DNA of 64,000 nucleotides from Campylobacter sp. 19-13652 (lineage in GTDB: Bacteria > Campylobacterota > Campylobacteria > Campylobacterales > Campylobacteraceae): the NCBI RefSeq assembly GCF_019702925.1, contig NZ_AP024713.1:62001-126000 (forward strand). The letters run 5' to 3'. The notes beneath the pieces were generated by a model. The model made no database searches. It saw nothing but the letters and a program-made list of their open reading frames with translations, and was not told the DNA's origin. Made by a program: the position numbers and the translations under genes. This document shows, piece after piece, positions 36,410 to 46,316 of the stretch (positions within the stretch are counted from its first letter, which is position 1; each line of letters begins with the position of its first letter).

Positions 36410-37372
36410 ATGAGTGAAATTTTAAAAAACGCCAAAGAAGTGCTACTTACCGAGGCTGGCGAGCTAGAGCGAGCGGCTGGGCTAGTGGATGAGAGCTTTG
36501 AGCAAGCTGTTAGGCTTATTTGTGCCATAAAGGGTAAAGTCGTCGTAACAGGCGTGGGTAAAAGTGGGCACATCGGACGCAAGATAGCCGCTACGCTAGC
36601 AAGCACTGGTACGCCGAGCTTTTTTATGCATCCAACAGAAGCGTTACATGGGGATTTGGGTATGGTACGAGATGATGATTTAGTCCTTGCTATTAGCTTT
36701 AGTGGCGAGAGCGAGGAGCTTGTAAGCATAGCTCCGCACCTAAAGCGTCTGGGCGTGAAAATAATAGCAATGGCAAAGGATGTGTCTAGCTCGCTTGGGC
36801 GATTAAGTGATGGCTTTATCCCCATAGCTATCTCAAAGGAGGCCTGCCCGCTGGGAGTGGCGCCGACATCTTCGACCACGCTTACACTGGCTTTGGGTGA
36901 TGCTCTGGCGGTGTGCCTGATGAAGCTACGTGGGTTTAGGCGCGAGGATTTTGCTAGCTTTCATCCTGGCGGAATGCTTGGAAAGAGGCTGTTTTTAAAA
37001 GCTGCCGATGTCATGCGAAAAGAAAATCTACCTATCATAAGCGATGAGGTCAATCTAAAAGATGCGATAAATTCGATGAGTGCGGGTAAGCTAGGAAGTG
37101 CGCTTTTAGTCGATAAAAGTGGCGCTTTAAAGGCGGTTTTAAGCGACGGAGATTTAAGGCGCGCGCTTGAAAGCCCTGAGTTTAGCCTCCAAAGTCCTGC
37201 GATTAAATTCGCAAATCAATCCCCAAAGAGTATAAAAGATGCGCAAATGCTAGCCTATGACGCGCTAAAAATGATACAAGAAAATAAAATCCAACTACTA
37301 ATAATAACAGACGCAAATACTGTGCCTGTGGGCGTTTTGCACGTACATGATCTTACAAATTTAGGACTATAA
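36410..37372 (+). CDS. kdsD: Arabinose-5-phosphate isomerase (KdsD/KpsF)
   Basis: SIS-CBS enzyme of 320 aa that converts ribulose-5-phosphate to arabinose-5-phosphate, the first step to Kdo of lipopolysaccharide or capsule. The SIS domain shows VTGVGKSGHIGRKIAATLAS, HPTEALHGDLGM and SFSGESEEL; PTSSTTLTLALGDALAV and FHPGGMLGK follow. Two CBS repeats fill residues about 200-320. AAGGAAAA precedes the ATG. It is one base from the next gene, so co-transcription is expected. Confidence 0.94.
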   Translation: MSEILKNAKEVLLTEAGELERAAGLVDESFEQAVRLICAIKGKVVVTGVGKSGHIGRKIAATLASTGTPSFFMHPTEALHGDLGMVRDDDLVLAISFSGESEELVSIAPHLKRLGVKIIAMAKDVSSSLGRLSDGFIPIAISKEACPLGVAPTSSTTLTLALGDALAVCLMKLRGFRREDFASFHPGGMLGKRLFLKAADVMRKENLPIISDEVNLKDAINSMSAGKLGSALLVDKSGALKAVLSDGDLRRALESPEFSLQSPAIKFANQSPKSIKDAQMLAYDALKMIQENKIQLLIITDANTVPVGVLHVHDLTNLGL

Positions 37373-37373
37373 A

Positions 37374-38135
37374 ATGAGGCTTAATAAATTTATTTCTCAC
37401 AATATGGGATATTCTCGCCGCGAGGCTGATGAGCTAATAAAAGCAGGAAAAGTCAGCGTAAATGGGCGTGTGGTAGTGGATTTTAAGGACGTTAGCGATG
37501 AGGATAAAGTCCGCGTAAACGGACGGCTTATAAAGCCAAAAAGCAGCTTTAGTGTCATAGTCTATAATAAGCCAAAGGGCGAGCTTGTAAGCAAGTGCGA
37601 TGACAGGGGGCGGCGGACGATATATGACAGCCTTCCAAGCGGCTTTAAGGGCTTTGTGCCAGTCGGTAGGCTTGATTTTGCTAGTGAGGGTCTATTGCTG
37701 CTTACAGACGCTCCAGCCGTGGCTAGCGCACTTATGCAAAGTGATGTCGAGCGCGAATACTATCTAAAGGTAAAAGGTAGCATTACTGAAAGCGTTAAAA
37801 CGGCGATGAGGGAGGGCTTTTATGCCACTGACGCAAGCCGTGGAGCGCACTCAAAAAGCAAGATAAAATCGATGGAATTTAAGCCATTTGTTGCATTTGA
37901 TATTTTTGGTGAGAGCGGAGGATATACGAAGCTTAGAGTGATGATAAATGAGGGTAAAAACCGTGAATTACGCCGCTTTTTTGGCTGCTTTGATATAGAT
38001 GTCGTGGATTTAAAGAGGGTAAGTTTTGGGCGAGTTGAGCTTGGCATGCTAAAAGAGGGCAAATGGCGCTATTTTGAGAAAAATGAGTATGATGATTTGC
38101 GTGATTTTTTAAAGCAAAATGGCGTGCGCTGGTAG
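37374..38135 (+). CDS. RsuA/RluB/RluF-type rRNA pseudouridine synthase
   Basis: Protein of 253 aa. An N-terminal S4 domain (MRLNKFISHNMGYSRREADELIKAGKVSVNG, read in parts) leads to the catalytic PVGRLDFASEGLLLLTD with the Asp of GRLD. The tail carries INEGKNRELRRFFG, typical of the family. RluB (23S rRNA) is the most likely equivalent, but the group is not distinguished by motifs alone. Follows kdsD after one base. Confidence 0.9.
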   Translation: MRLNKFISHNMGYSRREADELIKAGKVSVNGRVVVDFKDVSDEDKVRVNGRLIKPKSSFSVIVYNKPKGELVSKCDDRGRRTIYDSLPSGFKGFVPVGRLDFASEGLLLLTDAPAVASALMQSDVEREYYLKVKGSITESVKTAMREGFYATDASRGAHSKSKIKSMEFKPFVAFDIFGESGGYTKLRVMINEGKNRELRRFFGCFDIDVVDLKRVSFGRVELGMLKEGKWRYFEKNEYDDLRDFLKQNGVRW

Positions 38136-38277
38136 CTTTATTTTAATGAAAATTAAATAAATTTATCTTTTTTAGGATAAAATGACCTTTAAATTTATCG
38201 CTCTTTAAATTTATTCTTGCCTTTGGGCTTTAGAGTGTGCTTTTGGCGTATTTTGGTAAATAAAATTAGGAAATTTG

Positions 38278-39867
38278 ATGCGTGATGTGAAACAGTACTA
38301 TGATAAAATTCCATATTTTTCAGATGCTTTTAGGGATTTTAGCCCGGTTCGGCTTGCGGCTGTTATGGAGTTTTTAAAGCTTAAAGATTTTGATTTAGAA
38401 AATGCAAGGGTGCTTGAGATAGGCTGTAGCTATGGCGGTAATATCTTTTCGTTTGCCCTTGCTTTTAAGCATGCGCACGTAGTTGGCATAGATATAAGCG
38501 GCGCACAAATAGCAAAGGCAAATGAGCTAAAGGAGCAGTTTAATCTTACAAATATCGAATTTTACGAGCGCGACATAGCAAGCCTCAGCGAAGCTGACAT
38601 GAAAAGCTTAGGCGAGTTTGATTTTATCATCGCTCATGGCGTATTTAGCTGGGTGAGCGAGAGTATACGAAAAGCTATGCTTGAAAAAATAAGCACTCTC
38701 CTTAGTCCGCATGGTGTCGCACAGGTGTCTTTTAACGTTCTTCCAGGCTGGTCTAGCTTAAGTATCATCCGTGAGTTTATGCTCTTTGCAAGCGGCGATA
38801 GCGTGGGCGATGATGCGATAAAAAAGTGCGATAAGGAACTTTCGTTTTTGCTTGATTATTTTAAATTTAGCCTACAAAGCTTAAGTGGCTCTGATAAAAA
38901 AATAGCAAGCCAGACCCAGCAGCTACTGGCCTCTCAGGCTGAATTTACTAGAAAGCTCATAAAATCGGGCAAGGATTTTTATATAAGCCATGAGTTTTTA
39001 GAGCCATCAAATGATCCAATATATTTTAGCCATTTTAGCAAGCTTTTGCGTGAGGCTGGGCTTTGCTATTTACTTGATGCTAGCCTTGTGGACGCGTTTA
39101 TTACAAATGTTGGTATACCTAGATTTGACAGTCATATAAGGGCAAATTATAAAAGCAAAGAAAGCCGCGAGCAGCTAAATGATTTTATGTATAATCGCTC
39201 CTTTCGCAAGGCTATCATAGTCCGCCCTCAGATGCTAGGTGGCGCGAGCGCTGGCACGCCAGAGTGGGATATAAGCGTAAAATCAGACTCACTTTTATCG
39301 CTTCATTTTGCGGTTAAATTTGACAAAAAAGATGATGGGTATTATAGCTGTGGATTGCGACAAAATGAGGCTTATGCGTGGCTTTATGAGATGTTTAATG
39401 AGGCTTATCCAGCAAGCCTAAGCTTTAATCAAATTTTATCTAAATTTAAAGCAGACATTTCACAAGATGAGATTAAAAGCATATATTTAGCCCTGCTTGA
39501 TGTGGTGGCAAATGCTCAGCCAAATATGTCGGTTTATCCGCTAAAAAATATAAAATATGAAGCTAAAAAGACACGCCTAAAGCCAAGGTTTAAGGGATAT
39601 TTGGAGTATTTTAGTAAGACGCAAAACCCTGTCATTGCTATGGCAAATGAGCTAAATGAGAGGATTAGCCTAGGCCAGCTTGAATCAAGCGTAGCCTTGC
39701 TGTTTAACGGCGAAACGATAGAGCAAATCGCTAAAAATGCCAAAACCATAGCCGCGAAAATGGGACAGGAGATAGATGCTTATGAGCTTGTTTTAAATTT
39801 ATCGCAAAAGCTTGAGGCGGCTTATTATTTTGAGGAGATAAAGGAGGGAGAGAGTGCTACTGCTTAG
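38278..39867 (+). CDS. SAM-dependent methyltransferase with methyltransferase regulatory domain
   Basis: Protein of 529 aa. A class I methylase fold occupies the first half: VLEIGCSYGGNIF (motif I), VVGIDIS (motif II), FIIAHGVFSWV (motif IV region). The second half (about 220-525) is the helical methyltransferase-regulatory region found in this family, ending in GQLESSVALLF-like and YELVLNLSQKLEAA helices. The substrate is unknown. Start 38278 has AGGA upstream; a TTG one codon earlier is less likely. Its end overlaps the trpE start by 14 bases and supplies that gene's AAGGAGGG ribosome site. Confidence 0.85.
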   Translation: MRDVKQYYDKIPYFSDAFRDFSPVRLAAVMEFLKLKDFDLENARVLEIGCSYGGNIFSFALAFKHAHVVGIDISGAQIAKANELKEQFNLTNIEFYERDIASLSEADMKSLGEFDFIIAHGVFSWVSESIRKAMLEKISTLLSPHGVAQVSFNVLPGWSSLSIIREFMLFASGDSVGDDAIKKCDKELSFLLDYFKFSLQSLSGSDKKIASQTQQLLASQAEFTRKLIKSGKDFYISHEFLEPSNDPIYFSHFSKLLREAGLCYLLDASLVDAFITNVGIPRFDSHIRANYKSKESREQLNDFMYNRSFRKAIIVRPQMLGGASAGTPEWDISVKSDSLLSLHFAVKFDKKDDGYYSCGLRQNEAYAWLYEMFNEAYPASLSFNQILSKFKADISQDEIKSIYLALLDVVANAQPNMSVYPLKNIKYEAKKTRLKPRFKGYLEYFSKTQNPVIAMANELNERISLGQLESSVALLFNGETIEQIAKNAKTIAAKMGQEIDAYELVLNLSQKLEAAYYFEEIKEGESATA

Positions 39868-41119
39868 CCCATTTAAATACTACGAATGCTTGCAAAAAAC
39901 TTATAAAAACTCGTACATAGCCGAGGATAGAGAGCAAGTCATCATCGGCATAGATTGCGAGTTTTACTGGGGTGATGAGATTAGCGAGCTGCGCTCATGC
40001 TATGAGGCCAATAAAACAGATGCTATAAATGCGCCGTTTGCTGGGCTTTTTGGTGTGCTTGGCTATAAGTGCGTGAGCCTTTTTGAGTCAACCGCCCCTG
40101 CTAAGGACGCGCCATATGATTTCCCAGCCTATGCTTTTGCAAATGCTAGGGCGTATTTGCACTATGATAAAAGCAGTAAATTTTATACTTTTTACGGCGA
40201 TAGGCAAAGGTATTATGAGCCACTTTTAGAGCTAAAGGATACGCAGCCAGCTCAAACGGATGCTACTTTTAGTGTGCTTAGTGACACTCAGGCTGAAAAG
40301 GCGCATTTTTTAGCTATGGTAGAGCGTGCAAAGGAGTATATCGCTGCTGGAGACGCATTTCAGATTGTGCTTGCTAGTCAGCTTGAGATAGAAAGCGATA
40401 TAAAGACTATGCAGTTTTACTGCGCGCTTAGAGAGGCAAACCCAAGCCCATATATGTATCATTTTCCAACGCCTTTTGGAACAGTTGTGGGTAGCTCGCC
40501 TGAGCTAGTTTTTAGCCTAAAAGATAGCACTATCTTTGTCGCTCCTATCGCTGGTACAGCCCCTAGGACAGGGGATGTTAGCGTAGATGAGGCGGCTAAG
40601 ACGGCACTACTAAGTGACGCTAAAGAACTAGCCGAGCATAGAATGCTAATAGACCTAGCCAGAAATGACATAGGGCGTGTGGCAGTGCCAGCTAGCGTGG
40701 TGGTAAAAAATGCCATGCATGTTAAATTTTATGAAAGCGTCATGCATATTGAAAGCGATGTGTATGGACGGCTAGATAGGGATAAGGACGGCTTTTTGGC
40801 CATGGCTAGCATTTTCCCAGCGGGTACGCTTAGCGGCACGCCAAAGATCCGCGCCATGCAGATAATTGACGAGCTTGAGCGTGATGGCAGGGGCATATAT
40901 GGCGGTGGGATAGGATTTTTGCATTTTAATGGCGACGTGCAGCTTGCCATACTTATAAGAAGTGCTATTTTTATCCCAAATGGTGGTAAAAATCGCATAT
41001 TTATCGGAGCTGGAGCAGGGGTAGTGTATGATAGTATTCCGGCTAAAGAGTATGCGGAGATAAACCACAAAAGGGCAAGTTTGGTTAAGGTTTTTGAGCG
41101 TGTGGCTAGGCGAGTTTAG
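39854..41119 (+). CDS. trpE: Anthranilate synthase component I
   Basis: Chorismate-utilising enzyme of 421 aa, first step of tryptophan synthesis. Motifs: YMYHFPTPFGTVVGSSPE, FVAPIAGTAPRTG (PIAGT type, as in TrpE and unlike the PMKGT of the pabB product here), EHRMLIDLARNDIGRVA, FPAGTLSGTPKIRAMQIID and GRGIYGGGIGFLHF. The N-terminal subdomain is short. It starts with GTG after a very strong AAGGAGGG inside the preceding gene. No trpG/trpD follows, so the amidotransferase is encoded elsewhere. Confidence 0.9.
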   Translation: MLLLSPFKYYECLQKTYKNSYIAEDREQVIIGIDCEFYWGDEISELRSCYEANKTDAINAPFAGLFGVLGYKCVSLFESTAPAKDAPYDFPAYAFANARAYLHYDKSSKFYTFYGDRQRYYEPLLELKDTQPAQTDATFSVLSDTQAEKAHFLAMVERAKEYIAAGDAFQIVLASQLEIESDIKTMQFYCALREANPSPYMYHFPTPFGTVVGSSPELVFSLKDSTIFVAPIAGTAPRTGDVSVDEAAKTALLSDAKELAEHRMLIDLARNDIGRVAVPASVVVKNAMHVKFYESVMHIESDVYGRLDRDKDGFLAMASIFPAGTLSGTPKIRAMQIIDELERDGRGIYGGGIGFLHFNGDVQLAILIRSAIFIPNGGKNRIFIGAGAGVVYDSIPAKEYAEINHKRASLVKVFERVARRV

Positions 41120-41696
41120 ACTCTATTTTGGCTTTGTGCTTTGATGTTTGGTATGACATTTGCGCGGACTAATCTGCGAAAATTTATTTATTGAGTAAAA
41201 ATGGGCTAAATTTGCTTTTGCTGCCTAAATGCGTAAAGCTGTTTTAAGCCCAGTTTTTACTTCGTTTTGGGATAAATTTAACTATCTACCAAATACCGCT
41301 AGCCTGATTTGGATAAATTTAAGACTTTTTAAATTTATCCAGCTCTTTTTATCTATTTTTATTTAGTGCTTAACCGCTTGTTTGTGATTTTAATAAAGCT
41401 TATTTGTACGCTTTGTAATATTTGCTAAAATTTAAATGCTTTTTAAAAGATTTAATTATAAATTTTAAGCCCAGTGTAGGCTCGCACCATTAATTTTCGT
41501 AAGTGGTTTTGGTATTATCATTGTTGCTATTTAGTGTTGGTACGGTTTTAATGCAGCTTTTATTTTCACTCTAAAGCGTTCAGTTTTGCTTCCTTTGGAA
41601 ACTTAGCACAACTTAATACACGCATAGCAATAAGTTATTTTCAGCTTTCATACGCTTCTGTAGTGTAAGAAAAACAGAGCTTTTGTAAAACAAGGC
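41120..41696. other. AT-rich intergenic stretch
   Basis: No gene is supported on either strand; only short frames. Probably a remnant region between trpE and the small ORFs that follow. Confidence 0.4.
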
Positions 41697-41939
41697 ATGG
41701 TTGCGGTTTTTAAAGAGGTTGTTGTTTTAAAAAACTTCATTTTAAAAAAGCTAATTGTTGGCAAAAAAGACGTTACAGGACGATTATCGATTATGGTTCA
41801 TTTGCCACATATTAATACCGCAAAAGGTATAAGCGATTTAGAGACTGCTATTATCGGTAATTTTGATTGTGGCTATGATATAGATACCAAATGTGAATAT
41901 TTAAGCTTAAAATTTGACGCATTAATGGGAGGAAAATAA
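41697..41939 (+). CDS. 80-aa hypothetical protein
   Basis: Small soluble product with a basic N-terminus (LKNFILKKLIVGKKDVTGRL) and an acidic C-terminal half (DFDCGYDID-like, two Cys). Not recognised. A GGAGG sequence overlaps its last codons and serves the next small frame, which suggests a short operon. May be the remains of a mobile element. Confidence 0.35.
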   Translation: MVAVFKEVVVLKNFILKKLIVGKKDVTGRLSIMVHLPHINTAKGISDLETAIIGNFDCGYDIDTKCEYLSLKFDALMGGK

Positions 41940-41942
41940 GTA

Positions 41943-42180
41943 ATGGCAAAAACACTAATAAGGAATAAACTAGGCAATAATAATGTCATTGGTATGGCTT
42001 TGCCTTGCGGTGCTCAAAAAGCCAAAGCTTTTGCAGGGCGAATATGCAATCTATGAAAGAAAACAAACTGAGGGCAGTGACGTAGAAAGTGAGTTTTACC
42101 ACACTACCATAACTGGCAAATCTCAGATAGGGCTTTTACACTACTTACTAAGATTAGCAAAAGCGAGAATGAGATTATGA
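41943..42180 (+). pseudogene. Frameshifted small gene
   Basis: GGGAGGA stands before an ATG at 41943 giving 37 residues (MAKTLIRNKLGNNNVIGMAL...) and a stop at 42056. A second frame from about 42030 continues with a natural-looking sequence, GEYAIYERKQTEGSDVESEF and YHTTITGKSQIGLLHY. After about 42145 a third frame reads FTLLTKISKSENEIMTAL and merges with the ORF at 42177. This pattern suggests one gene broken by two frameshifts. Function unknown. Confidence 0.4.
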
Positions 42181-42371
42181 CTGCTTTAAAAGAGCTTACC
42201 ATTAATTGGCTGATTTTTATAAAGTTATCAGGCATAAACAAAAGGCTAAATGAATTAGAAAAGTCGCTTATAGCCACAAATAAAAAACTTGGTTACCTAC
42301 AAAAACTAAAATCAAAAGTTGATTGTATTTATAATTTTAGCCTTAGATACAGTAAGATTAAGAGGAAATAA
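42177..42371 (+). CDS. 64-aa coiled-coil-like hypothetical
   Basis: Short basic product with a helical, heptad-like centre (INKRLNELEKSLIATNKKLG). Overlaps the end of the frameshifted gene upstream and could be its C-terminal piece. Not recognised. Confidence 0.3.
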   Translation: MTALKELTINWLIFIKLSGINKRLNELEKSLIATNKKLGYLQKLKSKVDCIYNFSLRYSKIKRK

Positions 42372-42833
42372 TACAAAAACACATTTTAAGTATTGGGGTT
42401 TAATAGGGGTTTAAGTTAAAATCTTTGTTTTATGTCCCACTTAGCGCAAAATCCGTTTGGTCTAGGTGCAACGAAGTAACTAGGGGTTGGTAAGTATATT
42501 ACTTTGTGATATGAGTGATGAATAAGTCACTTATATCTGGCTAGGGCTTTTTATTGAAATTTGTAAAGTGCTAGTATTGTTTTAAAAGATTAAGTTTTAT
42601 TTGGACTATATTTATATTTTGACTTTTGATTGTGCGCTTTAAATTTATAGCTTCTGAGCAACTTATTTTGTGAACAAAGCCCTTTTTGGTGCGCATTTTA
42701 GTAGCTTGGGATTTGCTAGCGCAGAGATTAGCGCTAGCGTGCATTGCAGACGAGCTAAAGCGCAATAGCATAGCTAACTCACATAAACAAATTTATTAGC
42801 CTTGCCCTGCTTGCTTGCTGCGTTTTATGTGGA
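42372..42833. other. Intergenic remnant
   Basis: No supported gene. Short frames only, between the small ORFs and the converging pgp2 gene. Confidence 0.4.
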
Positions 42834-43745
42834 CTATTTTTCTAATATTATCTTTGGTTCGCCTTTGTCGTTTATACGGATAAATAGCACCTTGTCGCCT
42901 TCAAATTTGTGGCTTTTTGCCTTGTAGTTTTCATAAAAGGCTAGGCGATAAATTCTGCCCTGTCCTATGTCAGGATATGGGGTTAGGCTTAGTTTTGAGA
43001 AGTTTATTCTCTTTTTTTCCTTTTTGGCAAAAATCCTATTCTTATATGCGCTAAACTCATCAAATTTCATTCCATCATAGCGACGAAAACTTTCATCATA
43101 AAAGCTTAAATACCATTTTATATCGCTTTGTATCCACGCATTTTGCCACTGATAAAGTGCTGCTAAAATGCTAGAAATCTCCTCTAATGTACCGTGAGTA
43201 TAGCCATCCTCAGAGACTACAGCCAGAGCCCTAATATGATCTATGCGCGTGTCAAAATCGAGCAAAAGATCGTTTTTTAGCACGATACAGCCACGTGTGT
43301 TATCATCTGTGCGTCCGCCATTTAGCGGATAGCCGTGTATCCAAATACCACTTCCCTTGCGCCCTTGGATTTTATCGAGTAGATTTGGATATGAAAGTGA
43401 AAATGCAAGCGGCCCTAGGTAGCTATCTTTTGGCTTAAAGCGTGCTGTTAGCTCATACACCCCAACAGGCGTTTTTAGATCGCCTTCTATTAGCTTTTGT
43501 CCGTTTTTACCGACCATTACGCTTGAGTCAAACTGCTCCTTTAGCTCGCCGTGATCATATTCGTAAAGATCGAGCTTTCGCTTTAGTTTGCTGACTGCTA
43601 TGATAAGCTCGGGCATATCGTAGTATCCATAGCGTAGATCGTCATTTTTAAGTTTTTCTTTCCACCAGTTAACGTCTTGTTTGCTAGCGCTTAAAGCCGT
43701 AGCACAAAGCGCAAAAGTTAAAAATAATTTTACTATTTTATTCAA
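42834..43745 (-). CDS. pgp2: Peptidoglycan LD-carboxypeptidase / L,D-transpeptidase family (Pgp2/Csd6-like)
   Basis: Periplasmic YkuD-fold enzyme that trims muropeptide side chains and sets helical cell shape in Campylobacter and Helicobacter. A signal peptide (VKLFLTFALCATALSA) opens the protein. The catalytic region shows GIWIHGYPLNGG followed by NTRGCIVL with the nucleophile Cys; the C-terminal 110 residues match the NTF2-like domain of Pgp2 (IQSDIKWYLSFYDESFRRY). A TTG start at 43745 with AAGGATAG upstream is preferred: the frame opens 13 codons earlier, but a TATAAT box lies inside that extension. The usual Ser/Thr-His-Gly-Cys is here Thr-Arg-Gly-Cys. Confidence 0.85.
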   Translation of the reverse strand: MNKIVKLFLTFALCATALSASKQDVNWWKEKLKNDDLRYGYYDMPELIIAVSKLKRKLDLYEYDHGELKEQFDSSVMVGKNGQKLIEGDLKTPVGVYELTARFKPKDSYLGPLAFSLSYPNLLDKIQGRKGSGIWIHGYPLNGGRTDDNTRGCIVLKNDLLLDFDTRIDHIRALAVVSEDGYTHGTLEEISSILAALYQWQNAWIQSDIKWYLSFYDESFRRYDGMKFDEFSAYKNRIFAKKEKKRINFSKLSLTPYPDIGQGRIYRLAFYENYKAKSHKFEGDKVLFIRINDKGEPKIILEK

Positions 43746-43803
43746 AGCTATCCTTAAAATTTTTCTCAAATTATAACTTGTCAAATTTAAACAAGGCTTG
43801 CAT

Positions 43804-44790
43804 TTACGCCCATTTTACTCCACTGCCTTTGATTATTTCGCCGATTACGTAGCCGTCTGAGTTTTCTAGCACGTATGAAAGCGAGCTAGCAGGCACTACA
43901 AGCACCATGCCTACGCCCATATTAAACGTCCTATAAAGCTCCTCATCTGCGACAAAGCCATCAAATAGTGAGTAAATTTTAGGCACTTTTATGGCAGATT
44001 TATCAACCTTTGCGCCTAGATTATCTGGCAAAATTCTAGGTAGATTTTCGACTATGCCGCCTCCTGTGATGTGCGCTAAGGCGTGGATATGCGTTTTTAG
44101 TTTTTTAAACTCTTTTACATAAATTTTTGTAGGCTCTAGCAGGGCTTTGGCTAGGCTTACTCCGTCTATGCTCTCGCTTGTTATGTCTAGCGCACGTTTA
44201 GATATTACTTTTCTAGCTAGTGAGTAGCCGTTTGAATGAAGTCCAGAACTAGGAAGCGCTACTAGCAAGTCGCCATTTTTTACATGTTCGCTTCTGTCTA
44301 TTTCGTCCTCTTCGGCTACTCCTATGGCAAAGCCAGCCAGGTCAAAGTCTCCCTCGTGATACATCGATGGCATCTCAGCAGTTTCGCCGCCTATTAGTGC
44401 ACATTCGGCTATCTCACAGCCTCTAGCTATGCCTGCTATTACACGCTGAGCAACACCAACATCAAGCTTTGCGGTGGCGTAGTAGTCTAAAAAAGCTATG
44501 GGGGTGGCAAAGTTACAGATTAGATCATTTACGCACATAGCAACTAAATCCTGCCCTACACCGTCAATTAGCCCAGTATCAATGGCTAGTCTAAGCTTTG
44601 TGCCAACTCCATCAGTAGCGCCTAGTATGGCTGGGTTTTTATACCCAGCTGGAATCCTAATAGCCCCTGCAAATGAGCCTATGCCACCTATGCAAAGTGG
44701 GGTTTGTGTGCGTTTTACGTGAGGTTTTATGCGCTCAACTAGATCCGCGCCTGCGTCTATATCTACACCTGCGTCTTTGTAACTTATCAT
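43804..44790 (-). CDS. purM: Phosphoribosylformylglycinamidine cyclo-ligase (AIR synthetase)
   Basis: Fifth step of purine synthesis: ATP-dependent closure of FGAM to AIR. Family blocks: MISYKDAGVDIDAG at the start, GATDGVGTKLRLA, DLVAMCVNDLI, ALIGGETAEMP, SGLHSNGYSLARKV, HITGGGIVENLPR and FNMGVGMVLV. Length 328 aa is typical. AGGAGC stands before the ATG. Divergent from coaE. Confidence 0.97.
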   Translation of the reverse strand: MISYKDAGVDIDAGADLVERIKPHVKRTQTPLCIGGIGSFAGAIRIPAGYKNPAILGATDGVGTKLRLAIDTGLIDGVGQDLVAMCVNDLICNFATPIAFLDYYATAKLDVGVAQRVIAGIARGCEIAECALIGGETAEMPSMYHEGDFDLAGFAIGVAEEDEIDRSEHVKNGDLLVALPSSGLHSNGYSLARKVISKRALDITSESIDGVSLAKALLEPTKIYVKEFKKLKTHIHALAHITGGGIVENLPRILPDNLGAKVDKSAIKVPKIYSLFDGFVADEELYRTFNMGVGMVLVVPASSLSYVLENSDGYVIGEIIKGSGVKWA

Positions 44791-44860
44791 TCATAGCTCC
44801 TAGAAAAATTTGATAAAGTTTAGCCAAAATTTGATAAAATGCCATTAAAAAGTGATAAAA

Positions 44861-45478
44861 ATGGCTATTTTTAAACATTCATTTTGCATAACTGGTAGCA
44901 TAGGTAGCGGCAAAAGCACGCTTTGTGCGCTCCTTAAAACATACGGCTTTAGCGTCATTGACGCAGATATTATAGCTCATAAGGTGCTTGATAAAAACGC
45001 TGATAAGGTAGCATGTGAGTTTGGAGAGAGTGTGCTAGAAAATGGCAGAGTAGATAGGGCTCGGCTTGGTGCGATAGTCTTTGGCGATAGGGCGCAGCTA
45101 GCGCGCCTTGAAGCGATAGTGTCTATGGATATACGGGATGAGATTTTTAGCGAGTGTGGGCGGCTTAGTGCGCTTAATTTACCCTATTTTGTCGATATTC
45201 CGCTTTATTTTGAAAAGGAGCAAATTTATGGCGGCTGCTTTGAGGAAGTGGTGCTAGTTTATGCTCCAAAGCAGGTGCTATTAAGCCGTGTAAAAGCTAG
45301 AAATAATCTAAGCGATGATGAGGCGCTTTTTAGGATAGAGGCTCAAATTGATATAGAGCTAAAGCGTGAAAAAGCAAGCATTATCATACAAAACTCAGGC
45401 AGCCTAAAGCAGCTACAAGGCGAATGCGAACGACTAATAGCCCTAATAAAGGAGAGATATGAGAGTATCAAAATATAA
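44861..45478 (+). CDS. coaE: Dephospho-CoA kinase
   Basis: Last step of coenzyme A synthesis, phosphorylating the 3'-OH of dephospho-CoA. P-loop GSIGSGKST at about residues 13-21, followed by FSVIDADIIAHKVL and the DIPLYFE strand. About 205 aa. The ATG at 44861 and a GTG three codons earlier are both possible; neither has a strong ribosome site. It overlaps dapF by 20 bases. Confidence 0.93.
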   Translation: MAIFKHSFCITGSIGSGKSTLCALLKTYGFSVIDADIIAHKVLDKNADKVACEFGESVLENGRVDRARLGAIVFGDRAQLARLEAIVSMDIRDEIFSECGRLSALNLPYFVDIPLYFEKEQIYGGCFEEVVLVYAPKQVLLSRVKARNNLSDDEALFRIEAQIDIELKREKASIIIQNSGSLKQLQGECERLIALIKERYESIKI

Positions 45479-46235
45479 CGCAAGTGGAAATGATTTTGTG
45501 ATATTTCACACATTTTATAGCGAGGATAGAGGCGCACTTGCACGTAGGCTTTGCGATAGGCACGAGGGCGTGGGGGCTGATGGACTTATCGTGCTAAAGC
45601 CACGTGAAAATGGGCTAGTCTGGGAGTTTTACAATAATGACGGTAGTGTCGCTGAAATGTGCGGCAACGGCTCGCGTGCAGCGATAGCGTATGCGTATGA
45701 TAATGGGCTTTGTGGCAAGAGCGTGAACCTTTTAACAATAAGCGGAGAGATAGAGGCTAACGTGCTTAAGAGGCTTGCAAGCACTGGGCTAGCTGGGTCG
45801 GCTGATACGGTGGTAGAGGTGGCGTTAACAAAGCCAAGCCTTATAAAAGCGGAGTTTGCCGATGAGGATAGAATCTGGATGCTAGCTGATACAGGTGTGC
45901 CTCATCTTGTGAGCTTTTGCGAGGATTTGGGCGAGTTTAGCGTAGAGCTTGCACGCAAAATGCGCCATAAATTTAACGCAAACGTAAACTACGCTAGCCT
46001 TAAAGACGGCAAGCTTTACGTACGCACCTACGAGCGTGGCGTGGAAAATGAGACTATGGCGTGCGGTACTGGCATGGCGGCTTGCTTTTACGTGGCAAAT
46101 TTAAACGGTACTTTAAGCGATAGCTGTGCAGTCTATCCAAAAAGTGGCGAGGAGCTGGGGCTAAGGCTAGAAAACGGGCGCATATATTTTAAAGGTGCGG
46201 TGTCACACTGCTTTGATGCTTTTATAAATTTATAG
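45459..46235 (+). CDS. dapF: Diaminopimelate epimerase
   Basis: Converts LL- to meso-diaminopimelate for lysine and peptidoglycan. Both active-site cysteines are present: MCGNGSRAAIAYAY and MACGTGMAACF. Start YNASGNDFVIF and the HEGVGADGLIVL block are standard. 258 aa. Start lies inside coaE with AGGAGAG upstream, so translation is coupled. Confidence 0.96.
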   Translation: MRVSKYNASGNDFVIFHTFYSEDRGALARRLCDRHEGVGADGLIVLKPRENGLVWEFYNNDGSVAEMCGNGSRAAIAYAYDNGLCGKSVNLLTISGEIEANVLKRLASTGLAGSADTVVEVALTKPSLIKAEFADEDRIWMLADTGVPHLVSFCEDLGEFSVELARKMRHKFNANVNYASLKDGKLYVRTYERGVENETMACGTGMAACFYVANLNGTLSDSCAVYPKSGEELGLRLENGRIYFKGAVSHCFDAFINL

Positions 46236-46316
46236 ATTTTATCCGCCCTTGCAGCCTAAAGAAAATTAAAAATTTGACGATATTAAACAATATCTAAATA
46301 ATTTTTAGGTGAGGCT

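Noticed and set aside
39854..41119. Second pabB instead of trpE
   Set aside because: The PIAGT motif is the anthranilate-synthase form, and a separate PMKGT-type pabB is already present at 31562.
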